Assembly (NCBI GenBank): GCA_009885535.1
Contig: VFKL01000159.1
Coordinates: 1-34,541 of the forward strand
DNA from: Chitinophagaceae bacterium
GTDB taxonomy: Bacteria > Bacteroidota > Bacteroidia > Chitinophagales > Chitinophagaceae
Reading direction: 5' to 3'
DNA: 34,541 nucleotides
The position numbers were made by a program, and so were the translations under genes. The notes beneath the pieces are model-generated. The model did not search any database and was not told where the DNA came from. It saw only the letters and a list, made by a program, of their open reading frames with translations. Below, in pieces: positions 1 to 8,502 of the stretch (positions are counted from its first letter, which is position 1; each line of letters begins with the position of its first letter).

Positions 1-2
1 AA

Positions 3-74
3 TCTCAAAAACCTCAAAAACCTCAAAAACCTCAAAAACCTCAAAAACCTCAAAAACCTCAAAAACCTCAAAAA
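3..74. repeat. 9-bp tandem repeat array (CCTCAAAAA), left copy
   Basis: Seven perfect head-to-tail copies of CCTCAAAAA occupy 12-74, preceded by one imperfect copy at 3-11. The array may continue beyond the left edge of the window. There are no spacers, so it is not a CRISPR. The same unit in the same orientation recurs at 890-952, on the other side of the toxin-antitoxin pair. Confidence 0.95.
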
Positions 75-91
75 CCTCCATCAAAATAATT

Positions 92-99
92 TATATTTG
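92..99 (+). promoter_or_regulatory. Bacteroidota minus-7 box (TATATTTG) for mntA-hepT
   Basis: TATATTTG is a perfect match to the TAnnTTTG minus-7 consensus of Bacteroidota housekeeping sigma factors. The box ends only 4 nt before the ATG at 104, so the predicted transcription start falls at or next to the start codon and the mRNA would be leaderless. No TTTG minus-33 element is seen at the usual distance. That region is occupied by the tandem array. Confidence 0.6.
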
Positions 100-103
100 T
101 TTA

Positions 104-397
104 ATGAAACTAGAAAATCAAACCATAAAGAAGATTGGCGATTATTTTAAAACATCTCCTGTTTTAAAAGCTTATTTATTTGGTTCTTATTCTCGTGATG
201 AAGGAGATGAGAAAAGTGATATTGATATATTGGTAGAATTGGATTATTCAAGTAAAATTGGGTTAGGGTTCATTAAAATGAAAACAGACCTTGAAAAAAT
301 TTTGAATAAAAAAGTAGATTTAGTTTCATCAAATGGATTATCAATACACATAAAACCAATCATCGATAAAGAAAAAAAATTGATTTATGCGAAGTAA
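104..397 (+). CDS. mntA: MNT-domain nucleotidyltransferase antitoxin (MntA-like)
   Basis: This 97-residue protein is a minimal nucleotidyltransferase of the MNT family. Gly27-Ser28, followed ten residues later by Asp39-x-Asp41, forms the diagnostic GS-x10-DxD active site, and Asp73 is a plausible third catalytic carboxylate. In type VII HEPN/MNT modules the MNT protein neutralises its partner by transferring AMP to a tyrosine of the toxin. The ORF overlaps the HEPN gene by 11 nt, which suggests translational coupling with antitoxin first. A perfect minus-7 box lies 4 nt before the ATG. Family and partnership are clear from motif and context. The AMP-transfer mechanism is inferred from studied relatives, not shown here. 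Confidence 0.88.
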   Translation: MKLENQTIKKIGDYFKTSPVLKAYLFGSYSRDEGDEKSDIDILVELDYSSKIGLGFIKMKTDLEKILNKKVDLVSSNGLSIHIKPIIDKEKKLIYAK

Positions 398-731
398 ATT
401 GGGTGATAAAATAAGGCTTCAACACATTAAAGAATCTATCGACGAGATTTACAATTATATTTTTGAAACAGAATTCGACACATTTATTAATAATTCTATG
501 ATGCGCTTTGCTTGTGTAAAGCAACTTGAAATTATTGGTAAAGCGAGCAATCATATAACCGAAGAATTAAAACAAAAGTTCTCTGAAATTGAGTGGATTC
601 AAATCACCGGAATGAGAAATGTTTTTGTACATGAATATTTTGGAATAGATGCTACAATAGTTTGGCAAATTATAAAAAATGATATTCCACCACTTCGAGA
701 AAAGATTGATATGATTTTAAAAACACTTTAA
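387..731 (+). CDS. hepT: HEPN-domain RNase toxin (HepT-like, DUF86)
   Basis: This 114-residue, mostly helical protein carries the DUF86/HEPN signature R-x4-H-x-Y as Arg77, His82 and Tyr84. Arg and His form the RNase active site of the HEPN dimer, and the Tyr is the residue that MNT antitoxins AMPylate in characterised pairs. All three are present, so the toxin looks intact. The gene starts inside the last codons of the MNT antitoxin and ends before a repeat-rich spacer. The whole two-gene unit sits between two copies of a 9-bp tandem array, suggesting an acquired or removable module. The RNA target cannot be told from sequence. Confidence 0.88.
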   Translation: MRSKLGDKIRLQHIKESIDEIYNYIFETEFDTFINNSMMRFACVKQLEIIGKASNHITEELKQKFSEIEWIQITGMRNVFVHEYFGIDATIVWQIIKNDIPPLREKIDMILKTL

Positions 732-889
732 TAAAAAGTTTGGAATTGAATGCGCTTCCAACCTTTTGAACTTTTGAAACTTCATAAACCTCTCATTCCC
801 TTTGATGATTGGTGAAAACACCAACATCGGCAGGCGAAAATCACCCAACTTTTTGAACTCATTGAACATATTGAACCTTTTGAACTTGC
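732..889. repeat. Repeat-rich spacer with scattered TTGAAC motifs
   Basis: The gap after hepT has no credible gene. Its sequence carries many short, irregular copies of TTGAAC or CTTTTGAAC, notably around 762-780 and 849-886, leading directly into the 9-bp array at 890. This looks like degenerate simple-repeat intergenic DNA. The open frames across it translate to monotonous residues and are not coding. Confidence 0.6.
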
Positions 890-952
890 CCTCAAAAACC
901 TCAAAAACCTCAAAAACCTCAAAAACCTCAAAAACCTCCCCAACCTCAAAAA
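890..952. repeat. 9-bp tandem repeat array (CCTCAAAAA), right copy
   Basis: Five perfect CCTCAAAAA units cover 890-934. A variant unit, CCTCCCCAA, lies at 935-943 and one more perfect unit at 944-952. Unit and orientation are identical to the array at 3-74, so the two arrays form direct repeats flanking mntA-hepT. Confidence 0.95.
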
Positions 953-991
953 CTTTTTCCTCCCTTTTTTCACATTTAAACCCTATGGCCT

Positions 992-999
992 TATCTTTG
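992..999 (+). promoter_or_regulatory. Minus-7 box (TATCTTTG) of the ATP synthase operon
   Basis: TATCTTTG matches TAnnTTTG perfectly and ends 20 nt before the atpB start codon at 1020, predicting a leader of roughly 15 nt. No clear TTTG minus-33 element is visible upstream. Confidence 0.6.
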
Positions 1000-1019
1000 C
1001 GCCAAAATTAAGAAAGATT

Positions 1020-2433
<1,414 letters not shown>

Positions 2434-2445
2434 TTTGCAAAACAC

Positions 2446-2489
2446 ATTACTGCATTTAAAGCACAGGGCGGCGAATGCAGTAATTTTTT
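2446..2489 (+). terminator. Hairpin with T-run between atpE and atpF
   Basis: A perfect 11-bp inverted repeat (ATTACTGCATT at 2446-2456 and AATGCAGTAAT at 2474-2484) encloses a 17-nt loop and is followed by a run of six T at 2484-2489. It lies inside the operon, so it is more likely a partial terminator or an mRNA-stabilising 3' end for atpE than the operon's end. Confidence 0.75.
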
Positions 2490-2520
2490 AAAACATTAAT
2501 CAACCATAATATTTTTTACA

Positions 2521-3015
2521 ATGGATTTATTATTACCACATTTAGGACTTATTTTCTGGACGTTGTTGTCGTTTTTAATCGTGTTTTATATCTTAAAGAA
2601 ATTTGCTTGGAAACAAATTATTGATGGACTAAACGAACGCGAATCAAATATCGCTAACTCTATTGCTTCCGCTGAAAAAGTAAAAGCAGAAATGGCGAAG
2701 TTAAAATCTGAAAACGAATCTTTATTACAATCAGCAAGAGAAGAAAGAGCTGCTATGCTTAAAGAAGCAAAAGAAATCAAAGACAAAATGATTAACGATG
2801 CTAAAGAAGATGCTAAAGTTCAAGCAACAAAAATCATCAATGATGCCAATGATTCTATTCAACAACAAAAAATGGCTGCACTTACCGATATCAAAAATCA
2901 AGTAGGTAAAATGGTGGTTGAAGTAAGCGAAAAAATCTTAAGAAGAGAGCTTTCTGATAAAGCACAACAAGAAATTTATATCAGCCAATTGGCCAATGAC
3001 ATTAAATTGAACTAA
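2521..3015 (+). CDS. atpF: F1Fo ATP synthase subunit b
   Basis: Subunit b is the peripheral stalk linking subunit a to F1. The 164-residue protein has one N-terminal membrane helix (about residues 8-27, LIFWTLLSFLIVFYILKKF) and then a long charged, alanine-rich coiled coil (about 35-150), the classic single-span b architecture and length. It follows atpE after an 87-bp spacer containing the 11-bp-stem hairpin, and precedes atpH after a 120-bp structured spacer. Start at ATG 2521. Confidence 0.96.
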   Translation: MDLLLPHLGLIFWTLLSFLIVFYILKKFAWKQIIDGLNERESNIANSIASAEKVKAEMAKLKSENESLLQSAREERAAMLKEAKEIKDKMINDAKEDAKVQATKIINDANDSIQQQKMAALTDIKNQVGKMVVEVSEKILRRELSDKAQQEIYISQLANDIKLN

Positions 3016-3017
3016 TA

Positions 3018-3073
3018 CCGATTAGACATCTGTAATGGTCCAATGAAATTGTCCCAAACAGCTGTCATATCGG
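3018..3073 (+). other. Imperfect long hairpin in the atpF-atpH spacer
   Basis: Fifteen-nt arms at 3018-3032 and 3059-3073 are complementary at 12 of 15 positions. The loop holds a small inner stem (CAAT 3041-3044 with ATTG 3048-3051). No T-run follows, so it is not a standard terminator. It could be an RNA-processing or mRNA-stability element, or the remnant of a palindromic repeat. Confidence 0.55.
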
Positions 3074-3135
3074 CATTATACGAGAAAAAATAGAACTAAA
3101 AAATAATAATAATTGGCATAAGCAAATTTTTAATT

Positions 3136-3699
3136 ATGACAAATCCAAGATTAGCCGGAAGATACGCAAAGAGTTTGCTTGATTTGGCAATTGAACAAAA
3201 TCAACTCGAAGTTATTTATTCAGATATAAAATGGTTGAACGCTGTATGTGTTTCAAACCCTGATTTTGTGGCGATGCTTAAAAGCCCTATCATAAAATCT
3301 GATATAAAAACCAAGGTTATTGATGCTATTTCTGCAGACAAATTAAATGTGTTAACCACTTCTTTTTTACGTCTTTTGGTTAATAAAACCAGAGAATACA
3401 ACTTGCCTGAAATTGCTATCGCTTTTATACAACAATACAATAAGTTAAACGATATTCATCCCATAAAAATAACGACCGCAATTCCAATAAGCGAGGAATT
3501 AAAAGCGTCGATTATCGAAAAGATAAAGGCAACAACTCCTTTTCAAAAAATTGAATTGGAAGCAGTTGTAAAAGACGAATTAATTGGTGGATTTACTTTG
3601 GAAATGGATGGAACACTTGCAGATGCTAGTATCCTAAGAGATTTGAATGATGTGAAAAAACAATTCAAAACCAACGAATTTATCCATCAATTAAGATAA
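3136..3699 (+). CDS. atpH: F1Fo ATP synthase subunit delta
   Basis: This 187-residue protein matches the delta/OSCP family, which caps F1 and joins it to the b stalk. The N-terminal NPRLAGRYAKSLLDLA and the C-terminal LIGGFTLEMDGTLADASILRDL block are typical. It normally precedes atpA and atpG, but here it is the last gene of the run: its stop codon lies 1 bp from the stop of the convergent GGGP-synthase gene. The alpha, gamma, beta and epsilon genes must therefore be elsewhere. Confidence 0.95.
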   Translation: MTNPRLAGRYAKSLLDLAIEQNQLEVIYSDIKWLNAVCVSNPDFVAMLKSPIIKSDIKTKVIDAISADKLNVLTTSFLRLLVNKTREYNLPEIAIAFIQQYNKLNDIHPIKITTAIPISEELKASIIEKIKATTPFQKIELEAVVKDELIGGFTLEMDGTLADASILRDLNDVKKQFKTNEFIHQLR

Positions 3700-3700
3700 T

Positions 3701-4441
3701 TTAACTTTTTATCGCTGCAGATATCTCCTTAATAAGGTTGATGTCTTTTTCGATTGCATTTCCTACTACAATAATATTTGCGCCTGCATCACAGTTTTGT
3801 TTTGCTTTTTCAGGGGTAGTAATGCCGCCGCCAACAATTAATGGCACTTCTATACAAGAAGAAACCTGTTGTATCATTGAGGTAGAAATTGGCTTTTGTG
3901 CACCACTTCCGGCATCCATATAAATTAATTTCATTCCCAACATTTCACCTGCCATTGCCGTACACATCGCAATTTCATTTTTATTGGAAGGCAAAGGACT
4001 TGCATTACTGATATAAGAAACTGTTGTAGGCGCACCACCATCAATGACCATATAACCGGTAGACATTATCTCTAATCCGCTCTTCTTTACAAATGGCGCC
4101 GATACTACATGCTGACCAATTAACAACTCTGGATTTCGTCCGCTTATGAGCGATAAATAAAGAAGCGCATCTGCATGCTTACTGATTTGTGATGGACTTC
4201 CCGGAAATAAAATAACAGGAATATTTGTGTTTGCTTTTATCAGTTGAATACATTGATCCAAATAGTCTGATACCACCAAGCTTCCCCCAACCAATAAATA
4301 ATCCACCTGTGCATCGTTGCACAATTCAGTCAGTTGTAGTACTTGCTTATCATTCACCTTGTCGGGATCAACCAATACGGCAAATGATTTTTGTTGATTT
4401 GATTTTCTGTCTAATAAAGACTGATAAATTCCTTTGTTCAT
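3701..4441 (-). CDS. Geranylgeranylglyceryl/heptaprenylglyceryl phosphate synthase family protein
   Basis: This 246-residue TIM-barrel enzyme is of the GGGPS/PcrB family, which joins a polyprenyl diphosphate to sn-glycerol-1-phosphate to make an ether lipid precursor. Visible motifs are FAVLVDPDK near the N-terminus, LFPGSPSQIS, YMDAGSGAQKPIS and VGGGITTPEKA with a late VVGNAIE, together forming the glycerol-phosphate and metal/diphosphate sites. The start is set at ATG 4441 (MNKGIYQSLL). The frame is open further upstream to 4597, but that extension would overlap the divergent DUF559 gene and lacks family similarity. Bacteroidota commonly encode this otherwise archaeal enzyme. Prenyl chain length cannot be decided from sequence. 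Confidence 0.88.
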   Translation of the reverse strand: MNKGIYQSLLDRKSNQQKSFAVLVDPDKVNDKQVLQLTELCNDAQVDYLLVGGSLVVSDYLDQCIQLIKANTNIPVILFPGSPSQISKHADALLYLSLISGRNPELLIGQHVVSAPFVKKSGLEIMSTGYMVIDGGAPTTVSYISNASPLPSNKNEIAMCTAMAGEMLGMKLIYMDAGSGAQKPISTSMIQQVSSCIEVPLIVGGGITTPEKAKQNCDAGANIIVVGNAIEKDINLIKEISAAIKS

Positions 4442-4568
4442 TTCTGCAAAAATGTATCTTTTTTTGCGTAAACCGAAATAATAAACGTTTGTAAATGATA
4501 AAATCTGTTTATTGGTAGGGATATATATTAATTTTGGTAAGAATTTTGAAATTTGAGCATAGATTTTT

Positions 4569-5249
4569 ATGAATTTAGAACAACAAATACATAACAATAA
4601 TGAAATGAATAAACTGAGTAGCGCTATTGAGTATGATTTTCATGTTGACCCCCAACAAACTGAAGTAAGTATATTATTAGAACGAAATTCCCCTCCTATG
4701 GAGGGGTGCCCGAAGGGCGGGGTGGCACAATCATCCAACAGTAAACTACTCCCCAAACCCAAGGAAGTACTCACCACAATAAACGGTATTAAAATCTACC
4801 GAAATTTTATCGAAAACCTACCACGAAGTTCAAGATTAAGTCAATTGGCAAAAGACAAACGAAAAGTGGGCATTCTTCCTGAAGTATTATTTTGGAAACA
4901 AGTACACAAAGGAAGTTTTCATAAAATAGATTTTGATCGCCAGCGAATTATTGGTAATTACATTGTAGATTTCTATGTCAAATCATTAGGGTTAATTATT
5001 GAAGTTGATGGGAGTAGCCATGATTATAAACAAGCTTATGATGCAGCAAGACAGGCTTATTTAGAAAGTTTTGGGTTAAAAGTATTTAGATGCACGAACT
5101 TTGATGTTAAAAATAATATCAATGCGGTCTTTACGGCATTAGAAGATTTTATTGTTAATGAATATGGCGAGAATTCCATCTCGGTCTTTGATGAATCTAA
5201 CACTGAAGGGGAATTGGAACCCTTCTACATTTCACTTTCATCAACATAA
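4569..5249 (+). CDS. DUF559 (Vsr-like, PD-(D/E)xK) endonuclease-domain protein with embedded repeat
   Basis: The C-terminal half (about residues 90-200) is a DUF559 domain related to Vsr-type nucleases. It carries LPEVLFWKQV, then IGNYIVDFYVKSLGLIIEVDGSSHD with the Asp and Glu-x-Asp of the putative metal site, and the QAYLESFGLKVFRCTNFDV helix-strand typical of the family. The N-terminal region (1-80) is not conserved-looking. Around residues 42-52 (PPMEGCPKGGV) it is encoded by a GC-rich palindromic element at 4690-4725. The annotated start at ATG 4569 is therefore uncertain, since the functional domain could begin later. The substrate is unknown. Roles in repair, defence or repeat mobility are possible but unproven. 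Confidence 0.8.
   Translation: MNLEQQIHNNNEMNKLSSAIEYDFHVDPQQTEVSILLERNSPPMEGCPKGGVAQSSNSKLLPKPKEVLTTINGIKIYRNFIENLPRSSRLSQLAKDKRKVGILPEVLFWKQVHKGSFHKIDFDRQRIIGNYIVDFYVKSLGLIIEVDGSSHDYKQAYDAARQAYLESFGLKVFRCTNFDVKNNINAVFTALEDFIVNEYGENSISVFDESNTEGELEPFYISLSST
4690..4725. repeat. GC-rich double-hairpin palindromic element inside the DUF559 gene
   Basis: CCCCTCC (4690-4696) and GGAGGGG (4700-4706) form a perfect 7-bp stem with a TAT loop. GCCC (4708-4711) and GGGC (4715-4718) form a second stem with a GAA loop, and GGGGTGG ends the element. It is sharply more GC-rich than its surroundings. From memory, it resembles a dispersed palindromic repeat common in Bacteroidota genomes. It is read in frame by the nuclease ORF. 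Confidence 0.8.
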
Positions 5250-5292
5250 TTAAAAAATAAAAAACTATTCAAGGGTTTAACTTTATAAAATA

Positions 5293-5694
5293 ATGATTGA
5301 CTTATCAAAAGAGCTGAAATTTAAAACAGCTCGAAGTGGCGGAAAAGGCGGACAAAATGTAAACAAGGTAGAAACCATGGTGGCTGGATATTGGCATGTG
5401 CAACATTCTGTTTTGTTGGATGATGAACAAAAAAACCGCATTGAATTAAAATTAAAAAACCACATCAATGAGGACGGATTTTTATGGGTAAAAAGCCAAA
5501 ACGAACGTAGCCAGTTGGCCAACAAACAAGATGTGATTTCCAAAATAAATGCATTGGTAAATAAAGCGTTAATTGTACCCAAAAAACGCACGGCAACCAA
5601 ACCTACTAGAGCATCGAAAGAGAAAAGGATTGAGTCTAAAAAAATAACTTCTGAAAAAAAACAAGTCAGAAAGAAAATAAAAACCGATTTTTAA
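5293..5694 (+). CDS. arfB: Alternative ribosome-rescue factor ArfB (YaeJ-type peptidyl-tRNA hydrolase)
   Basis: This 133-residue single-domain release factor homologue has the catalytic GGQ motif in ARSGGKGGQNVNKVET near residues 18-33. It lacks the codon-recognition domain of RF1/RF2. A lysine- and arginine-rich C-terminal tail (about 98-133), which in ArfB enters the empty mRNA channel, is clearly present. It releases nascent chains from ribosomes stalled without a stop codon. It lies 43 bp after the DUF559 gene and 5 bp before the cytochrome peroxidase gene, so it may be co-transcribed with either, with no evident functional link. Confidence 0.92.
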   Translation: MIDLSKELKFKTARSGGKGGQNVNKVETMVAGYWHVQHSVLLDDEQKNRIELKLKNHINEDGFLWVKSQNERSQLANKQDVISKINALVNKALIVPKKRTATKPTRASKEKRIESKKITSEKKQVRKKIKTDF

Positions 5695-5699
5695 TTCCA

Positions 5700-6761
5700 T
5701 TGAAAAAAAATATAACCATATCATTCATATTTATCAGCTTTGTTTTCATAGTTGTATTAAGTGCGATGTATGATGAAAAAAAACCAACCCCAATAAAATT
5801 TGTCATTCCAAAAGGTTGGCCAAAACCAGCAAAAAATGTCTTTGCAAAAAATAAACTTACTGAAGAAGGTTTTCAACTGGGCAGAAAATTATTTTACGAC
5901 GGCAATCTCAGTAAAGACGGGCAAGTGAGCTGTGGAAGTTGTCATCAGCCATTTGCCGCTTTTTCTAATTACGACCACGATTTTAGTCATGGTGTAAATA
6001 ATACGTTTAGTTTTAGAAATGCGCCTTCTTTGGCAAATGTGGCATGGATGGATGTAATGCATTGGGATGGCGCCATTAATCATCTTGAAGTTCAACCACT
6101 CGCACCAATAACTGACCCAAATGAAATGGGCGAGAATTTAGATTCGGTGTTATTAAAACTTCAAAAAGATACGAGTTACATAAGGATGTTTAAAGCCGCA
6201 TTTGGCGACCCATTAATCAATAGTCAACGGATGTTGAAAGCGATTGCGCAGTTTGTGGGTTCAATGGTTTCTTCAAATAGCAAATACGATAGAGTAATGC
6301 GTGGACAGGACACATTCAAAGGATATGAATTAAGGGGATACAACAACTTTAAAACCCATTGCGCATCCTGCCACAAAGAACCCTTGTTTACAGATAATAG
6401 TTTTAGAAATAACGGCATGCCATTAAATAAGAAAAAAGATTTTGGAAGGTATGCAGTTACAGGGCTTAAAGAAGACTCATTAAAATTTAAAGTACCCACT
6501 TTGCGTAATGTGCAAGTAAGTTTTCCTTACATGCACGATGGTCATTTTTTCTCCTTATTTAAAGTAATGGATCATTACATCAATGGGATAGATACCACAC
6601 AATCTTCACTGGATCCTTCACTCAGAAAAAAAATAAACATTACAACAAAAGAAAAAACAGAATTGATTTATTTTTTATACACGCTAACAGATAGCAGCTT
6701 TATTAAAAATCCAAGATTTGCACCTGAGATCATTCCAGAGATAAAAAATCCACATCACTAA
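5700..6761 (+). CDS. Dihaem cytochrome c peroxidase (CcpA/MauG family)
   Basis: The 353-residue exported protein starts at a TTG (5700) followed by a Lys-rich n-region and one hydrophobic segment (about residues 5-23), so it is a signal peptide or membrane anchor. Two haem-c sites are visible: CGSCH at 78-82 and CASCH at 221-225. PYMHDG near residue 278 supplies a likely axial methionine for the C-terminal haem, as in bacterial di-haem peroxidases that reduce hydrogen peroxide in the periplasm. MauG-like oxidases share this fold, so the exact substrate is open. No better ATG start lies upstream; the gap to arfB is only 5 bp. Confidence 0.9.
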   Translation: MKKNITISFIFISFVFIVVLSAMYDEKKPTPIKFVIPKGWPKPAKNVFAKNKLTEEGFQLGRKLFYDGNLSKDGQVSCGSCHQPFAAFSNYDHDFSHGVNNTFSFRNAPSLANVAWMDVMHWDGAINHLEVQPLAPITDPNEMGENLDSVLLKLQKDTSYIRMFKAAFGDPLINSQRMLKAIAQFVGSMVSSNSKYDRVMRGQDTFKGYELRGYNNFKTHCASCHKEPLFTDNSFRNNGMPLNKKKDFGRYAVTGLKEDSLKFKVPTLRNVQVSFPYMHDGHFFSLFKVMDHYINGIDTTQSSLDPSLRKKINITTKEKTELIYFLYTLTDSSFIKNPRFAPEIIPEIKNPHH

Positions 6762-6811
6762 ATTCAGAACATAAAAATTATACAATTAAATTACAAATAA
6801 AATAAAAAGAC

Positions 6812-8350
6812 TTGAGTGGAATAAAAAAATTGGCTGGGCAAACATTATGGTATGGATTACCCACAATAGCCAGTAGGTTTTTGGGATATCTGATGAATAT
6901 GGCATTGCCGTTCTTTATTGATTTGCCTGAGAAGACCGCAGATTTGGTTCAAGTATATACTTTGATTCCTTTTTTAAATGTGTTGTATGCTTATGGCATG
7001 GAAACGGCATATTTTAGATTTTCTCAAACACACGATAAAACCAAATTATACAGCACACTTTCCATTTCGTTGTTTTTTAGCACCATTTTTTTTAGTGTTA
7101 TTTTATGGACGCAACAGCATTCAATTGCAGGTTTGGTGGATTTAGGCAAACACCCTGAATACATTTTGTGGATGATTGGCATTATTGCAGTTGACAATTT
7201 AAACACCTTGCCTTTTGCCAAACTTCGTCAAGAAAACCGTCCAAAAAAATATGCATTTGCTCGTGTAGCCGGAATATTCACCAACGTAACCGTGGTTATT
7301 TTTTTCATGGGCGTTGTGCCATCAATCATTAAAAATAATCCAAACTCATTTTTAGTTAATTTTTACAATCCCAATTTGGGCATTGGATATTATCTTTTTG
7401 GAAACTTAATTGGAAGCATTGTAACGTTGTTGATTTTATTCAAAGAAATAGTAACCATTAAATTAAAATTCAGTTTTGGTTTGTGGCGAGAAGTGATTAA
7501 ATATAGCGCGCCATTGATTATCGTTGGTTTGGGCGGAATGATAAACGATGTGTTGAGTAGATTGATATACCGTCATGTGGTGAATTTGCCTTCTGTAGAA
7601 GCGGATCATGAGCTAGGAATCTTTGCCAATGTTTTTCGATTGGCTCTTTTAATTACCATTATGATTCAGGCATTTAGAATGGCAGCCGAACCTTTTTTCT
7701 TTAATCAAAGTAAAAGTGAAAATGCAAAAAAAACTTATGCTCGTGTGATGAAATTTTTTGTAATCGCTTGCTGTTTTATGTTTTTATTTATCGGCTTGTT
7801 TTTAGATATTTTTAAATGGGTGTTTTTAACTTTCGCCAATCCCAGTTGGACCGAAGGGCTTGAGGTTGTTCCATTATTGGCGCTCGGAAATATTTTCTTA
7901 GGTATTTATTACAATCTTAGTGTTTGGTATAAACTAACAGATAAAAATGGTTTTGGTGCAATCATAACCATAATTGGCGCAATCATAACCATTGTGTTGA
8001 ATATTCTATTAATTCCTGTTTTACATTATACTGGCGCCGCATTGGCTACTTTTTGTTGTTATTTATTTATGATGATTTGTAGTTACAAACTAGGTCAGAA
8101 ATATTATCCAGTCCCTTATGCCGTAAAGAAACTAACCGCTTATATCGTATTGGTTGTTTTGATTTACGGTGCACATCTTGGATTAAATATGTTGTTTAAA
8201 AACACACTTTGGTTTTCCATTTCAACAGGGGTTGTATTTATGTTGGTGTTTGCTAGGTTTGTAGGAAAAATTGAAGCAAAAGAATTATCTCGATTTCCAA
8301 TTATCGGAAAATGGTATAATAAAAGCGGCTTAGATACAGATAAAGCATAA
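6812..8350 (+). CDS. MOP-superfamily polysaccharide/lipid-linked oligosaccharide flippase
   Basis: This 512-residue polytopic membrane protein has about 12-14 hydrophobic helices. Its N-terminus (GIKKLAGQTLWYGLPTIASRFLGYLMNMALP) is typical of Wzx/RfbX-like flippases of the MATE/MOP superfamily in Bacteroidota. It probably flips a lipid-linked glycan or lipid II-like substrate across the inner membrane. The start codon is TTG at 6812, chosen because the family-typical N-terminus begins there and no ATG precedes it. It stands alone without glycosyltransferase neighbours, so the substrate cannot be inferred. Confidence 0.85.
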   Translation: MSGIKKLAGQTLWYGLPTIASRFLGYLMNMALPFFIDLPEKTADLVQVYTLIPFLNVLYAYGMETAYFRFSQTHDKTKLYSTLSISLFFSTIFFSVILWTQQHSIAGLVDLGKHPEYILWMIGIIAVDNLNTLPFAKLRQENRPKKYAFARVAGIFTNVTVVIFFMGVVPSIIKNNPNSFLVNFYNPNLGIGYYLFGNLIGSIVTLLILFKEIVTIKLKFSFGLWREVIKYSAPLIIVGLGGMINDVLSRLIYRHVVNLPSVEADHELGIFANVFRLALLITIMIQAFRMAAEPFFFNQSKSENAKKTYARVMKFFVIACCFMFLFIGLFLDIFKWVFLTFANPSWTEGLEVVPLLALGNIFLGIYYNLSVWYKLTDKNGFGAIITIIGAIITIVLNILLIPVLHYTGAALATFCCYLFMMICSYKLGQKYYPVPYAVKKLTAYIVLVVLIYGAHLGLNMLFKNTLWFSISTGVVFMLVFARFVGKIEAKELSRFPIIGKWYNKSGLDTDKA

Positions 8351-8356
8351 AAAAAG

Positions 8357-8380
8357 GGCCAAGATGAAAATCTAGCCCCG
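8357..8380. terminator. Probable terminator between convergent flippase and icmF genes
   Basis: An imperfect hairpin (GGGCCAAGAT, GAAA loop, ATCTAGCCCC; 8 of 10 pairs) lies just after the flippase stop. It is flanked by an A-run on the left and a short T stretch on the right. Placement between convergent genes supports a bidirectional terminator, though the stem has two mismatches and the T-tract is short. Confidence 0.45.
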
Positions 8381-8502
8381 CTTTAAAATCCAATATCCTA
8401 TGAAAAACCGATGTAAAAGTATATGTATAAAATCACAATTCAAATCATTTACACCGCTAATTTATATTCGTGAATAAAATGAGCGTTTCCGTGTGTTATC
8501 AA

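Noticed and set aside
3-952. CRISPR arrays
   Set aside because: The repeats are contiguous 9-bp units with no unique spacers and no cas genes are present.
782-1011. Open frames on both strands between hepT and atpB
   Set aside because: They translate the 9-bp array into monotonous FLR or SKT repeats, have no family pattern, and overlap the atp promoter.
4442-4597. 52-codon N-terminal extension of the GGGP-synthase-like protein
   Set aside because: It overlaps the divergent DUF559 start, is cysteine- and isoleucine-rich without family pattern, and the normal MNKGIYQSLL start fits the family length.
8400-8477. 25-codon ORF between the flippase and icmF
   Set aside because: It is short, has no recognisable features and lies in a convergent gap after a probable terminator; no support beyond an open frame.
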